DNA of 64,000 nucleotides from Ignelater luminosus (Eukaryota > Arthropoda > Insecta > Coleoptera > Elateridae): NCBI GenBank assembly GCA_011009095.1, contig VTPC01090408.1, positions 1 through 64,000 on the forward strand, written 5' to 3'. The notes under the pieces are model-generated. The model ran no database searches and was not told where the DNA came from. It worked only from the letters and a program-made list of their open reading frames with translations. Shown here piece after piece: positions 48,460 through 61,589 of the stretch. Within the stretch, counting starts at the first letter, position 1, and the number at the start of each line of letters is the position of its first letter. Made by a program: the position numbers and the translations under genes.

Positions 48460-51400
48460 CTAACAGGTCAAAATATGAATATTCTTATGAGACAATGGAA
48501 AATTTCCATTGTAGATTTACCAGCTTAAACTTGGCTCAATCGAGAGGGTGTGACTTTAATTTTTGCGACTAAGATTTCAGGAATTTGATATTGGAAAATA
48601 GCAAAAGGCACGTCTAAACTGAGCCCAGAAGTCGAGACCACAAAGTTATCAATTCTTTAAAATAACATTATAACAAACATTCGTTTAATGAAACAATTTA
48701 AATATTGCGCGTCAAGAAAACAAATATCTGAACGAAATTGAAAGACAGGGGCGGATTTAGTGCAAATTTTAAAATAACATTACAAATTTTGCTCATATTG
48801 TGCTTATTTAAAGAGCTGTTGAAAAACTTTTTGAACATTTTTTTTACAATTTTGCAATAATCAGTACATTGGTGTTGTTGGAGCTCCATCATGTAAATAT
48901 AAACCACATTGTTTGTCTTTCAAGCGATGAAAACACGTTTTACAAGAAGCTCTATCCATCTTTACAAAAAGCAAAGCAAAATAGAAGATTTATTGGTGTA
49001 ACATTAACATCGTTAGCAATTTTTCTTGAGCTTGATTATAGGTGTTTTTATATTTTATTCTTCTGTGCTTGGTCGTCGATGAAAATTCATGAAAGTCTGC
49101 AGCTAAGGAATAAATACCCATAAATAAAACGCGTATTTGCTTCAAAAACAGAAAATATTTATTGTGTTTGTTTACTTGAATGTGATACAAATATAGTTGA
49201 TTATAAAAATGGGTGTTAAACAAAGTAGGAAAGCTGCTAACTGCCGCTAGCTATCTATTATCACTAACAAAATGAAAGAAGACTTGCAATCTCACATCTA
49301 CAACCAACTACTACATCTTAATTTTGATAGCGACAGCTGACAAAATCTGCCTGCTTAATCCAAGTCTGCCGACAATAGAGCCATGAGTTTCCCAAATATA
49401 TATTATTAGTTTCGCGACGAAGGGCCGTATCACTGTATAATACAACGAGGGAACATTATACTGATATATGGCCTCATTGAAAACTCGAAACGATAGGCAA
49501 AGCCACAGTGCCATACAAATCAATATGCATTGGAGAATCAGTTCCTAAGACGGAATTGTGAACAGTGACAACCAAAAAACTTTAAGAATTATTGTACCAA
49601 ATTTCGTATATGGCTTTCTAATTTTATTTTTCTTCTTTTTTTATTTTGGAATATCAAACTCGAAATCCAATTAGATACAGCAGAGTGTAAAATGCTCCTT
49701 TTATTTCCGGTTTAAAAGGACAAGATTAAATGTGAATACGAACTAAATGGAGGAAAGAGAGGCAGTGCACATGATTAGTTCAAGTATTTACATTTTCCCA
49801 TTTGTTGCTTTCACTTTCCGGTTCATTTCTGGAATTAATAAAGCTGTGAAAAGCACGAAACAAAATGAGCTTTAGAAACTTTTTTTTTAATCTTTTCTAA
49901 CGATTTTAATTTAATTACAGCTTTGAAAACAACTCAATTAAAAATTTTCCTTTTTGTACAGTATGTATGATTTTTACCTAAAAGTTACTTCAGTATAAAA
50001 ATACCTTTAATTATATACAAAAATCGTTCAAAAATTTCGCTTCTTAATAATGAAAATTTATTAAGGGTTGATAAATTGGTTTTTCAAAATCATAAATTAC
50101 TTAGGTGGAGATCAAAAGTTTGAGAACCTCTCTACAGCCTCACCGCGTGTTTAGCGACTTGTGGAGTGTAAAATCGATATACACGTACATGTCATATATC
50201 GTATACGATTTCCTATAAAATATTGCAATATGTGTGTCAAATGTACCATTTTCAGTTACAAACCTCTCAAAAATCAGCCTTCTGTGATAACCGTTTATAC
50301 GAATTTCGGATGAATGTGCTACATTTATACGATGTTGAAAAGTAACATTTAAGTGAAATGAATTTTTAGATATTGAATAGATACATGTCTACGCGTATAT
50401 CCCAACAACAAAAATCTAATAAACTTATTCTTTTATTAAACGCAAGCTCTTCATATTAATATTGTAGTGTATAAAGTAGAATTTCACAGAATTATATTGT
50501 ACGTACCTACCATCCGCAACCAATACCGTACAGGTCATTAGGGATTATAAAAACAATTTCCTCTACAAATATTTTTTTCCTTTGATTTTTTCCAGCACAG
50601 AAAGTTAATTATAAATTTGCTTACACTACAAAGAATAAATTGAACTACATCTGCTGAAGTCTTAACGGAGACAAATAACTTTTTTAGGTTTTAAAATCCC
50701 GTCTCGGCTTTAAGTAAAAATCTGTATTTCTGCACTTCAAATGTATATATAACTGATGTAGTTGCTTTCGTGTAATATTATTTTATAACAGTTGCGGGAA
50801 AGTCTCCGGAGCATTGTCGCAGTTGGATTGGTTTTAAAAGCATTTACCGGAAGAGCAAATTAAATCAGCTAATAGCGTCTCTATTTAAAATTAAAAGCAT
50901 TACAAAAGATGCCCTAAAAATAAGGTTTCTTTGTAAAATATTTACTTTTATATATGAGAAACAAAGCAAAGCTAGGCTTTGACCAATTCGTTTGGCGGCT
51001 TATAAAAGTCCATTAGAGCGACTAGAAGAAAAGAGAGTTGTTTGCGCTCAGACATCTGTAGTGCCAGTACAGAAGCTGTTTTAAGACCGTCTTTGTGCGA
51101 TTACAGACTGTGTGAACAATACTTCCATTTCGCCATTATCTAGAATGTGGCACGTCTTCGTTTGTAACTATCCCGACATCGATGTAATAACAGTATCTAT
51201 TTCTACTCTAGAGAGATTTTTATGGTCGCCGAGTTTATTTAAGAATGATTTTACAGCATTGATGTTTCTATTGTAATACTCCCGTACGCATGCCTTAATA
51301 TTCTAAATACTCCCCGAGAATTTAATCCAAACTGAAATAAGTCAAACCCTTTCAGCTTCAACTCTTATACGAATAAAATTGCGGGAGTGTAATTACAAAA

Positions 51401-52109
51401 ACGGGAAATGTAAAGTAAAGTGATAACATGCAGCTAAACAAAGACACTCCAAAATCATTTCGTAATCTAAGTAACGTAAACCGAGTATCTCCTAATCCGT
51501 ACACCCAGAAATTAAAAATTAAAATTACAAAGGAACAAACTATGAATTACTAGGCTTAATAGAATAAAAAGAAATTGATTTTGACAAAAGTTAGAAGCAG
51601 TTTCTATGAGGAAAGTTTGGGCAGCTACCCAAGATTTTTAACTAATATCGCCTTCATTTAAAGAGCCCATGTATCATAATTATCTTTTGATAATAATCCA
51701 ATGGGGATTGCATTAACTGAATTCATTTTAATATACAAATCCAATTATAAACAAAATTAACTTTCAATGAAATGCGCTGCCTGGGCCCATAACCTCTTAA
51801 AACTTGAGTAATTCTTTATTTTAATACGGAAAGCCATGTTGCTTCTTCAACAGATAAGGATATTATGATATTTCTTGATATTATAATTCCCATCTCTCCG
51901 TTTGGAAAACTTTATAATGAAGACTATTCAAGGCGTATCAATGCGAAATCCTGTATCTCCAACATTTTTGTCGACATCTCTTAGAAAGCAAAAATTAATT
52001 AAACTGAAGACACATATTCAACTGTTATTTTAATAATTACTAGATATTATTGTATTTTATTCAACTTTCTAGTATTTTCTGATATTCATATTTTAGTTAA
52101 GAATGTTCA
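48460..52109. other. Noncoding DNA with one weak promoter candidate
   Basis: No recognizable gene. Minus-strand 49311-49523 is open for 70 codons (MALWLCLSFRVFNEAIYQYN...) without family match. A TATA box candidate lies at 51001 (separate entry). Confidence 0.5.
51001..51276 (+). promoter_or_regulatory. Weak candidate: TATAAAAG box, leader and short open frame
   Basis: TATAAAAG at 51001-51008 is a consensus TATA element. An initiator-like TCAGAC occurs 47 bases downstream, too far for canonical spacing. The first ATG in good order is at 51145, opening 43 codons (MWHVFVCNYPDIDVI...), with a GTAACT donor-like site after six codons (MWHVFV). The arrangement resembles small TATA-driven insect genes, but no second exon is recognized. 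Confidence 0.2.
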
Positions 52110-54800
52110 GAATGTTAACTCCGCCATTACCAGTTCCAAGCCCGGATGAGAAAGGAGGAAACCTGAATGGAGCATCTTCGGTCCTCGTCTCAGTGAGTAT
52201 TGATCACGAACATCTGTCTTGAAGCAAAGGGGAATGTGCTTGTGACGATAAGGTGGCAGCCCCCCATCAAGCTAAGGTGCTATGGGCCAATATCTCATAC
52301 AGCCTAAATAAAACACTGATTAAAAGTAAGCAAAAGAGAAAACCCGGACTGATCAAATAGACACGGAACTTTCAAGAACTGATGGAAGAGCTAGAGAAGG
52401 CTGGGGTGGAGGAAAAAACAGAAATACGAAAAGATCCATAACCATTCGATTCTGATTTACATTAGGACAGAACAAGAGAATCCGAGCAGGAATCGCCTGT
52501 GTGGGGATGATAAAGAATTGGACATTTATATCTAAAAGGATTTTAACAGTCACCATTGCGGGTGAAGCCATAAAGGAAACAAGGTTGCTTGTGACTTACG
52601 GCCCAAATGAGAATGAATCAATAGAGGTGAAGAATATTTTCTAAAGAGCTTCAAAAGGTCTACAAAGATATTAAGAAAGAAGTGGTCATATTGGGGAATT
52701 TTAGTACTACTGGATATAAAGATGTACTGTAAAGTACGGTGAACGGAAAACGTTTACTACAGTTTTGTCTAGCAAACAACCCAGTTATCCAGAACAAAAA
52801 TACACCAGGGTGCAGCCAGCACGAAACGAACAATCTGTCATACATTATGTGATTGAAGGGGATCTAAACAAAGCATACCAAATTCGTACGGGAATTAATT
52901 CGTAAAGTTGTGTCATGCCCCTTACGAAAAGAGAGCTATGGAGTTGTTAAAGATATCGAAAGACAAACGTGCATTGAAATTCCTGAAACGTCACAGGATA
53001 TCCCAGATTGGAAGAAGGAAGGAGAAATGAAAAGAGTATGACAGAATTTTAAAATTGTAGTACTTTCAGCTCCAGCAGAGACTTGCGAAAATGTACCAAT
53101 AGGTGATAAAAGAAGGAAAGTTACTTGATACTGAAGTGATGAAGTGAAAACGGAGATGCTGCACAAGAAAGAAAAATGGAAACAAAGTAAGACTCAAGAT
53201 GCATATGACAAGTATAGGGAGCAGAGAGTTAAAGTGAAGCTAATTGTAAAAGCTGCTAAGTAGCAGACGTAAGAAGAGTTTGGCAGATTTTTAAAGCAAA
53301 GTGTCGCGGAAAACCAAAAACCCTTCTATAAGGTCATGAAAAATATGCGGAAACAAACTGAAACTGATTGCCTGTTAAAATTTATTAAGGATAAGAAAGG
53401 AAGTGTCCTATCAAAGAAAAGTAAAATAATGAAATGTTGGAAAGAATATTTTAGCGAGTTACTGAACATTGACACTGTCCCATCTAAGCAGTGATTCACA
53501 CCAACCAAGGGAAGCCACACCAACTCTTTTCGAGTTTCAGCAAGCGTTAACTAAAGTTAAGCTAGGTAAGGCAACAGGCCAGGATGATGTGACTCCTGAG
53601 ATATTGAGATACGTAGGTGATTTTGGAGAGAAATTGCTTCATCGAGTTTTTGTGTTGGCTTGGAAAAAGTGCACCATTCCAAAAGACGGAACCGTCCGCT
53701 TTATAAAAAGGGAGATAATAGAGAGTGCAGCAACCACTGAGCTATCTCGCTGCTAAGTGTGCCTGGTAAACTGTATGGTAGAATGCTTTAGAGGTACAGT
53801 AGAACATAAGCTAGAAGAAGCACGGTGTAGTTTCTGGTCAAATGCTATCTTTGTAGTCTGACGAGTAATAGAGAAAACTATTAAATCCGGGAAGAAAGTC
53901 CACGTGTGTTGTATTGATATACAGAAAGTCTTTGACTGGGTGCCATGGCAAACTATCTAATTAGAAGAATTAAAAATTTTTATAAATTGTGCAGGAATGA
54001 GGTAAGGACTTGTCATTCTTCATCTCCACATCCACATCTCCAATGCAGAGGTGAGACAAGGGGACATCCTGAGCCCACTTTTCTTTGTGATAACGATGGA
54101 CTGTGCCCTTAAAAAGTGTAGAGGATTTAAAAGATTTAAGCTTGGAAATTAAATCCAGTGATAATACATGCCCTTGTCTAACTGTGGCCGTGGAGGCATA
54201 GGACTAGAAATTAGTCTTAATAGAACAAAGACCATGATAATATCCATCGCATTCTAATTCACGGCAAAAACCTAAAGCAGGAATTCAAGTACCTGGGGGT
54301 ATGAATAGCAGAGAATGATCTGAATGCAAGGATATCGGCCGCTGAAAAAATGATACGTGCAGTAAGGAACAATTCTTCAAGAAAAAAAAAAGGTCACTGA
54401 GAGTACAAAGCTAGCTGTGTACCGATTCACTTACGTACCCATACTCACCTACAGCAGCGAAAGTTGGATGCTGACCGCTAAAACTGAGAGTAAGATCCAA
54501 ACTGCACAAATGAGGCACTTGCGGTGTAGCTGGAAAAACTAGGAGGGATGTTGTGAGGAACTCTACCGTTAGAATACCTCTCACAGTTGAACTTATAGTG
54601 AATCGAGTAAAGGCTGCACGATTGAGATGGTTTAGCCATGTCAAAAAAGTTGACCATTCAAGATACTTCAAATAGGCACTAGAGAAGAAAAAGAAAAATT
54701 CAAACAGAAAAAGTAAAGGTGAAAATAACCAAATTCGTTAAGATTTTGTCCTGCTCTTGAACCATAAAGATGGGATGAACTCGTACGACATTAAGTTAAG
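52110..54800 (+). mobile_element. Non-LTR retrotransposon (LINE) relic, about 2.7 kb, endonuclease to post-RT
   Basis: Endonuclease traces at 52540-52640 (TVTIAGEAIKETRLLVTYGP then NENES). RT start at 53540-53700 (KATGQDDVTPEILRYVGDFG then EKLLHRVFVLAWKKCTIPK). Palm region near 53900-53945 (CCIDIQKVFDWVPW) and 54045-54085 (VRQGDILSPLFFVITMD). Near 54420-54530, TYVPILTYSSESWMLTAKTE and QTAQMRHLR, then RLRWFSHVKKVDHSRY at 54615-54665, the tail common to many LINEs encoding endonuclease-reverse transcriptase. The YxDD motif is not found intact. Frameshifts and stops are frequent. Clade not assigned (RTE/Jockey-like). It resembles the relic at 18.2-19.5 kb. Confidence 0.75.
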
Positions 54801-55448
54801 AACTATTAAAATAATCAATACAGAAATTTTGTAGATAAATATGTTGTTGTTGATCTCGAGAAATCAAAAAGCCAAAAGATTTTAAATAAAACGCTGGCGC
54901 TTAGTATTTCGGAAACGGTACACTTTAGGAATTGTTTGAAAAACAATTCCAGATATAACTAATCAGAACTGAAATACGCAATTTTACTTTAATTAACCAA
55001 TCTTGTATCTCTTAATGGTTTACGGTTCGAGTTTAAATAACCCTGTATAATAACAGAATAACTGTTATATGAAAAATACATTTGCTGTCATAATGAGTTC
55101 TATTATGTTGGCAAGCTTTATTTTTATACCAGACTTGGTCAGATAAAAGATTGTGAATGAAAGGGAATCCGGACATTTATTTGAGCAGAAAGAAATTAAT
55201 TGGCAACAGCTGGCAAAGTAAAGCAATACGTGTTAGAAGAATTTTAATTAAATATTAACTCTATAATTTCACTGACACGCAATTAATAATAATTGAATGT
55301 TTCATGTGTACATCTACATTTTTATCCTATTAAAAGGTCTGTTTATTCAGGTATCATTTAATTGATAATATAGAAATCTTGAATAACAACAAAGTTTAGT
55401 GTACTAATATCTTTTTTGCATTTTATAGAGGAAAATATAATTTTTATA
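54801..55448. other. Noncoding DNA
   Basis: No gene. An isolated terminus-like aaccctgtataa lies at 55039-55050. Confidence 0.5.
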
Positions 55449-55928
55449 CAGTGAACGGCAAAAGTACGGAACACATTATTTTTTGTTACATTTCAAATTC
55501 ATTAATTATCGAGCAAATACAAGGAAAGAAGTTGGAGTTGGCTTCCTGCATTTCTTACTCAGTTATACCTTATTCAGTCATATTCGGTGGTAGTCTCTAC
55601 AAGTGCAAATTGTTGCAGACAAGTATTTAAAGATTTCCATTTTCACTTGTGGGAATATCTGAAGAATAACGTATAGAGAAACGTCCCATACCTGTCAATG
55701 ATTTAAAAGATCGAGTAGTTGAAAAAATTCGTAACATTTCGGGAGTGACATTACAACGTGTAAAATGATGAATGTTTTTGTTAGAATGCAACAACAAAAT
55801 AATGATGATCATTTTGAAGATGCTATTTTTAAATTAAAATTTTAATCATTTCAATGTAAGATTCTACAAGAAAATTGAGATTCTGAACTTGGTTGGTATT
55901 ATTTAAATTCTGTTACTGCCTAACCCTG
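55449..55928 (+). mobile_element. 480-bp internally deleted Tc1/mariner-type element with transposase C-terminus
   Basis: TA flanks both ends (55447-55448 and 55929-55930). The left end reads cagtgaacggca; the right end (reverse complement) reads cagggttaggca; similarity is partial. Inside, about 55630-55800 encodes in two frames DFHFHLWEYLKNNV (stop) RNVPY, then VNDLKDRVVEKIRNISGVTL with QRV. This is the 'DFFLWGYLK..VY' segment carrying the third catalytic aspartate, followed by the C-terminal helix of DDE transposases of the IS630/Tc1/mariner class found widely in insects. The N-terminal two thirds are deleted. Confidence 0.6.
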
Positions 55929-57830
55929 TATATACGTAAGTCTTTGAAGTCGTAACTTCAAAATTTCATGCTAAATTATAAAGTAAATAGTTGAAAGATC
56001 ATGAGCTCAGGAAGCAGACCTCTTTTAGTTATAAAATTGAAGTCGCGTTATACAAAGTAGTTTTAAGTGGAAATATATCTCTTGAAATAAGTAAAACTAC
56101 TAGGTGTGTTACAATGATGTTCTAAAAGTTAGATCTGTACGCGAGTTGCTGTCCATTTAAATTTTAAAAGTATGATAGAACTTCAACCATACTTCAACTA
56201 AACTCGTTGATGTATAAAGTGAACAAAAGTTATTATTTAAATATGCATATTTGAGCAAGGTAGAATATTTAACTCGAAAAATCATCAATATGCTAATACA
56301 GTTAATTCTTACTTTTATAAATTCTAGTAGTAAATTTATTCAAACATTAGCTTTCATATTATGCACATTTTAAAATATTCGGGAAACCACCGATTTAATT
56401 TTGTTATTGAACGTTGCGATTTTATTTTCTAACCGTTCGATGGGTTAAATTTTAATTAAAAATACCTATGCGAATTTTTATTTTCCCCACATTAAAATTT
56501 TCTACAAATTCTAGGGGATGCTCAAAAAAATTTAATCGATTTATCAATTGCATGACAAATCTATATGTTTTGATTATTTTTTCATGTAATTTCTACTGCC
56601 AGAGCTGTTCGTCGCTATTGGTTACGATTTTTCTGTACATAGTTTACAACTTCTTCATAACCAAAGCTTGTACAATATGCAGAATTCGCATTTTCAATCT
56701 TTCAATATATTTTATTTCTTGTTAGCTTTAACAGCTCTAGATAAAAATAAAATGGGCAGTTCTATAATTTGTAAGAGATATCAAAAGATATGAATGCACT
56801 TTATGCTCATTTTCCATATTTTACAAGCTTTATTAATAAGAGTTTTGCAAAATTTATCAGCTAGGTATTTCATTTTTAAATTGTTTTCCTAGGCTGTAAG
56901 CTGAAATACAGGGTATGCTCAGCTTTGTCACAAAACAGTGGATATGTTATTGTTATTTTGCCTTTCTCCTTATTTCTGTGGAAACTTGAACCATGGCCAA
57001 AAATTTTCAATAGTCCTCAAATGCCACAAAATAAAAAACCAATAAACTGCTGAAAAAGTCACACCGTCTCCTGTCTTTCAGTATAACTTTGTGATTGTAT
57101 GCCATAGAATGACGATCTAAGCAGCTTGTTTGACTTATTTAAGAAAATTGTGCACAGTAATGCCTAATCAACGCCAGAATCATGTCAAATTAAGATTTTT
57201 CAGTCTTACTGAATTAACTACCTAAACAAGTCGTGTTCCATTTTTGTCAACAAGATTCTAGTGATGATGACCAGTAATCACAATTTGACTTTAAAAAACA
57301 AGTTTGGGTATCCAAACTTTAGTCTCTTTAGGTTTGCTGAGTTTATTCACAACTTTCATTTTTTCCCTTGCAACTTCTTCAACATTATTGTGTGCAAAAC
57401 TAACAAGTGAATAAAGAATTTCTGTGTTCGTATACATTAAAAAGTCAGTACGTCTTCTAATATTGCTTAGTTTGAATATTGGTGGCAATAGCAATTAAAA
57501 TTCGAATCGCTATATCACTATTTTTGGGTATGTTGATCCTTTGGCCACCTAACACCTTCAATAACCGTCGCTAGCAACTGTCGCCATGTGCATTGAGCAT
57601 TTAGGGATCTAGAGTTGTTACCTTGAATGAAACCTCTTTACATGTTCTGGTCGGTTTTTCTTGTCTTCAGTAGCACTTTAAAGACTGGCGGAGAATACGG
57701 CAGTGCAGTCGCTGCAGTACACAGAAGCCCGGGCCTGGTGCATGCCGCCACGTTGAAGACAAACAAATATTCTTAAATAGAAGAATTATGCAAATATTTA
57801 TGAATATATTAGAAATCTCAAGAATTAAGG
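55929..57830. other. Noncoding DNA
   Basis: No recognizable gene. A terminus-like atacagggtatgc lies at 56906-56918. Minus-strand 57291-57494 is open for 67 codons without recognized family. 57650-57760 is a small GC-richer patch. Confidence 0.5.
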
Positions 57831-57834
57831 AAAA

Positions 57835-59170
57835 TGATTTTTACACCGACAATATCGAAATCCTGCGAAGTAATGGAATGATACCCTCATTGATTAGCTA
57901 GGTGAAGTCTGCAATCGAAATAAGAAGCATTACAGCTGCTCTAGAAGGCTGCCATGTAGATATCGGAGTATAGGGAATTTGCCGCCAGGACAGCTGCTCT
58001 TCATTTCGTCTTTGGTGTCTAATAATAGATGGCCTTTTGGAGCGCTTAACAGCGGGGGGCTTTTCTGCTTAGGTATACTACAAGAATGCAAGTAGACCTC
58101 CAGGATCATATAAACATTCGTAATGAGAATCGCCTTTTGATCAATTCATCTAAGACTGAGGTAGTTCTCTTCACCAAAAAAAAGAAAACGGGTAGCTTAA
58201 GAGAATCCATATTGTACGGTAGAGCTCTACCGTCCGCGCAGAAAGTCAAGTATTTAGAGGTGACCTTGGAAAAGAGATTAACCTAGAGATTACATGTCAA
58301 CAAGGTGGTAGCCAAGTTAGATAGGTAGGTTCTGGGAATCAATCCTCAGATAGCCTACTGGATCTACACGGTAATTATTAGACCTACTGTACGGTTCAGT
58401 GGACTGGTGGTCTACTATCACGCAAAGACTGGCTGAGCTACAACGCAAGGCAACCGATGCAATAAGGAAAACCCTTGTAGCTGCACTTGCACTATTGGGG
58501 CTGCCGGACTTCCAACTGGAATAACGAAGGAGGCAATGGCGTTGTACAAGTAAAATATATATATATCTGTCCGGCGTAGCGAGAACAAGAAGTTCTCTTG
58601 TGCAGGATCGTACAGACGCTTTGGAAGAACTTGTAAAGAAAGTTAACCTCGTCTGGGTTGCTGGGCATAGCGGAATCTACGGTAACCAGAAGGTGGATGA
58701 ACTCGCTAAACTCGGAGCCGAGGATATCTGCTTAGGACCAGAACCTTTTTTAAGAATATCAAGGCAACAAATCTCGTTAGCTCTGGACGCATAGGCATAC
58801 GAAACTCAAAAGGTAAGCTAGCTAAGAAGCAGTGGCTATCGTCAAGCGAATAATCATATGACCGGTTTTAATTTATCAAATTTGGACTGGCTAATAGGCA
58901 AGAGCCGGGATACGCTAAGTCTTTTAACTTGAATCCTCACAGGCCATTGCATCTTAAAAAGGTAGCTGTCGCTCATAGGTGTAGAGGAAGATCCAACATG
59001 CCCTAAATGTCGATGAGACGTCTTTCCACTTTCTGGGGAACTGTGAGAATTGTAAGAGACTGAGGTTTAAGACCTTTTAAGCCGCTACCCTAACAAGGGA
59101 GGAGTTGAGCTCACTAGCCTGACCTGATATAGTCAGGTAGGTTCGGGCAGTATTAATGTGATGTGCAATT
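57835..59170 (+). mobile_element. Non-LTR retrotransposon relic with RNase H domain (LOA/R1-like 3' half)
   Basis: Order: RT palm fragments (IRSITAALEGCHVD, then GICRQDSC in place of GCPQGGVL, then LIIDGLLERLTAGGFSA) at 57920-58070; the YADD segment is lost; thumb NRLLINSSKTEVVLFTKKKK (58133-58192) and LPSAQKVKYLEVTLEKRLT (58228-58284). An RNase H end follows, KVNLVWVAGHSGIYGNQKVD then ELAKLGAEDICLGPEPF (58637-58750). A C-terminal degraded zinc-finger tail near 58930-59110 keeps HRPLHLKKVAVAHRC... and LSSLA. The RNase H after RT is typical of the LOA/I group. Several stops make it inactive. Confidence 0.75.
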
Positions 59171-59979
59171 TCAACAGCTGGAATTATTTAAGTGTTCAAT
59201 AGAGAAAGTTTCACTCGTAAATATCTATCGAAATAGGTTGCTTTCTTTAACACATGCGATCCTCGGGATGATACAGTGTTTTGGCCAAACTTGGCATCAT
59301 ACCACTACACCAGAGGACAACATAGCTTTTATACCTAAAAATAATAACCTTTCAAAGATGTTTGAGCAATCTTCTTGAGGAAAATTTATGATAACAAATG
59401 AGAAGCTTAAAATGAAAAGCAGTGAATTTTTTAAAACCACCGTCTAAGAGCTGATGGAGAGCAGCATAATGAACTCCAACTTGGGAATTATTAACAACCC
59501 ATAAATGTAGTTGGTTTCGCATACAAATCCGTATTTTCTTATTTTTAATTTTTAAAGCAAGACGAAACAGCATAATACCGCCACATGCGGACAACGAAAA
59601 ACTACTATTTGTTTATTTTCTTCTATGATTGATACAATCTCCATTGAATGCACTAAAAATACATTGGGAATTTTCGTAATAAAAATTATTTTCCGTACAA
59701 AGAATTTATGTTTCTTAAATTATTTTACTGTTATTTAATACTTTTCCCGACCTCGTAAATAAAATGTTTGTTCGTAGAACTAACTTAATAAAATTTCAAA
59801 TGAAAACCGAATCTTATTTTTGTTGAACTAATATTGGACATAAATAATTTGAAAAGTTGTATTCGATTTGTAATTGTAATCTTGTAATTGAATTTGTATA
59901 TTCGAAAACAAATTCCTGTTTCTTTGAAAATGTGTAAAATGAATTAGAATATTTCTCTACTAGTGTATTCCCTTCCTCT
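59171..59979. other. Noncoding DNA
   Basis: No recognizable feature; possibly the LINE 3' flank. Confidence 0.4.
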
Positions 59980-60430
59980 ATGCGTGAATGCGTGGAAAGC
60001 GCAGCCGCCGCCAGTTCAACCCGGTTCTGGAACTCGTAGAAATAGAAGAAGAAAAGGGCCTCCAGGAAAAGAAGAATCTCCTCTCCAGCTCCAGGGTAGG
60101 CAGTCCGAAACATAGGCCGAAGGTATTGGTGAAAAGTTGCGGTGCATATCTCACTGGTGCAGGAGAATCCAGGATCGCTGGTGAAACTGCTCCAACGACA
60201 GTGGTAAGCACCATTCTCCTAATACTGCGTACCTCTAGTAGTGGCTCTGAAGAGGCTACTCCCCCTTGCACTGTACCGTGTGGTGTGGATGCAAACTATT
60301 TCCCACGACCTTGTTGAATATTGTCTAGTGGTCACTTAAGCTTCATTCCTCTGGTACAGGGTAACGCTGGTCAAGGTCTAAAAGAGGCTACTGCTCCGTG
60401 CTTTGTACTATGAGGTGGATACTGCGGCCA
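59980..60430. repeat. GC-richer block with a diverged 132-bp direct repeat
   Basis: agaggctact occurs at 60251 and again at 60383, each followed by a similar cc-tgc-ctgtac-tg-ggtggat stretch, giving a period of 132 bases. Open frames exist on both strands here (plus 59988-60317; minus 59978-60271 and 59814-60113), but none is recognizable, and overlapping long frames are expected from the GC content. It could be promoter-type or ORF1 sequence of a LINE, given LINE relics on both sides. Confidence 0.35.
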
Positions 60431-61589
60431 TGGTTATTAAGGACAATAATCAACAGAAACAACCGAAAACGTGATTTAAATTTACTTTGCTGAATTGACT
60501 AATATCATGAAGAGGTGCATACATGTATCAGAACTCTCAACAGAAAGTCTTACAAACTATATTCATTTCGCTCAATTTTGATATGTTTTTCGCTGTTAGG
60601 TTAAGTATTTATATATTATTCAGTGGACAGACTGTACCTACTGAAAAAGCCCTCTGGGATTTGAGCTGATCCCTAAGCTTTTCATAGTTTTACCAGAACA
60701 GTCAGTTTACTGATACCTATTTATGCTTAAGAGTTTTGTTTTTGAGCTGCGAAGTGCCGAGTTTTCTTGCTCTTTCCTGAGTATAGTTATCAAAGGGCTC
60801 ACTTTACACAAGTGCACAAAGGCTTGTGATTCTTAAGTTCCGTCACTAACTCTAAAACTGCTAAATATACTAAGAAGACCAAAACATAAGCAAGACCGGA
60901 ACAGCATGTCAACATAAATAACAATAACTTTGGATCAACATCTGCAAGGAGTAAAATAGTGCGATACTCAATCTTCTTTTGGCCAGTTATGATTTCCGAC
61001 ACTTCAATATAACTACGTAAGGAATGTTTAAATGAAAGTATGAAAGGTACATTAACACTAAACAGTCTTAAAGCAAATATTACTCTTTATCTCTATTTAA
61101 GTTGATTTTGTGACGTCGCACTTTTGTTCCTATTACTTAAATTGGCATGTATGTTCTATATCCTTTTTTGCTCAAGTTTGCATTACGAACACTTCCATTT
61201 CGTTTCACCACGTACACTAGAATAAATAAATAAGGACCAAAGAAGCCAAATAGCCAAAATCTAATTTCTCATACAGAGATTGATTGAAACGTTCTTCCAC
61301 CATCTCTAAGAGCGGTTTCTAAAAATGCCAAAACAGTCGGAAACCGGCTTTTCACTAATATAGGGTTTGTCATGCCCACGAGGCATTAATAGCATTTGTT
61401 TTTAAAACCAAGGAATTTTCTATTTGTAAGTTCCAGATTGTTTAAGCTACATTAATTGTATTTTGTCCGTTTGTTACCATGACAATTGAGGATATTTCGT
61501 ACTATATGTAATTTAATCCCTAGTTTGGATAAAAAAACCAGCGAATTCTATTGAAAGTTGACTTGTTCACTTTTCCCAATATACCTTAG
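60431..61589. other. Noncoding DNA
   Basis: No recognizable gene, RNA or repeat. Confidence 0.5.

Noticed and set aside
59814..60317. Overlapping open frames of about 100 codons on both strands
   Set aside because: They all lie in a local GC-rich patch where stops are rare, and none has a recognizable motif.
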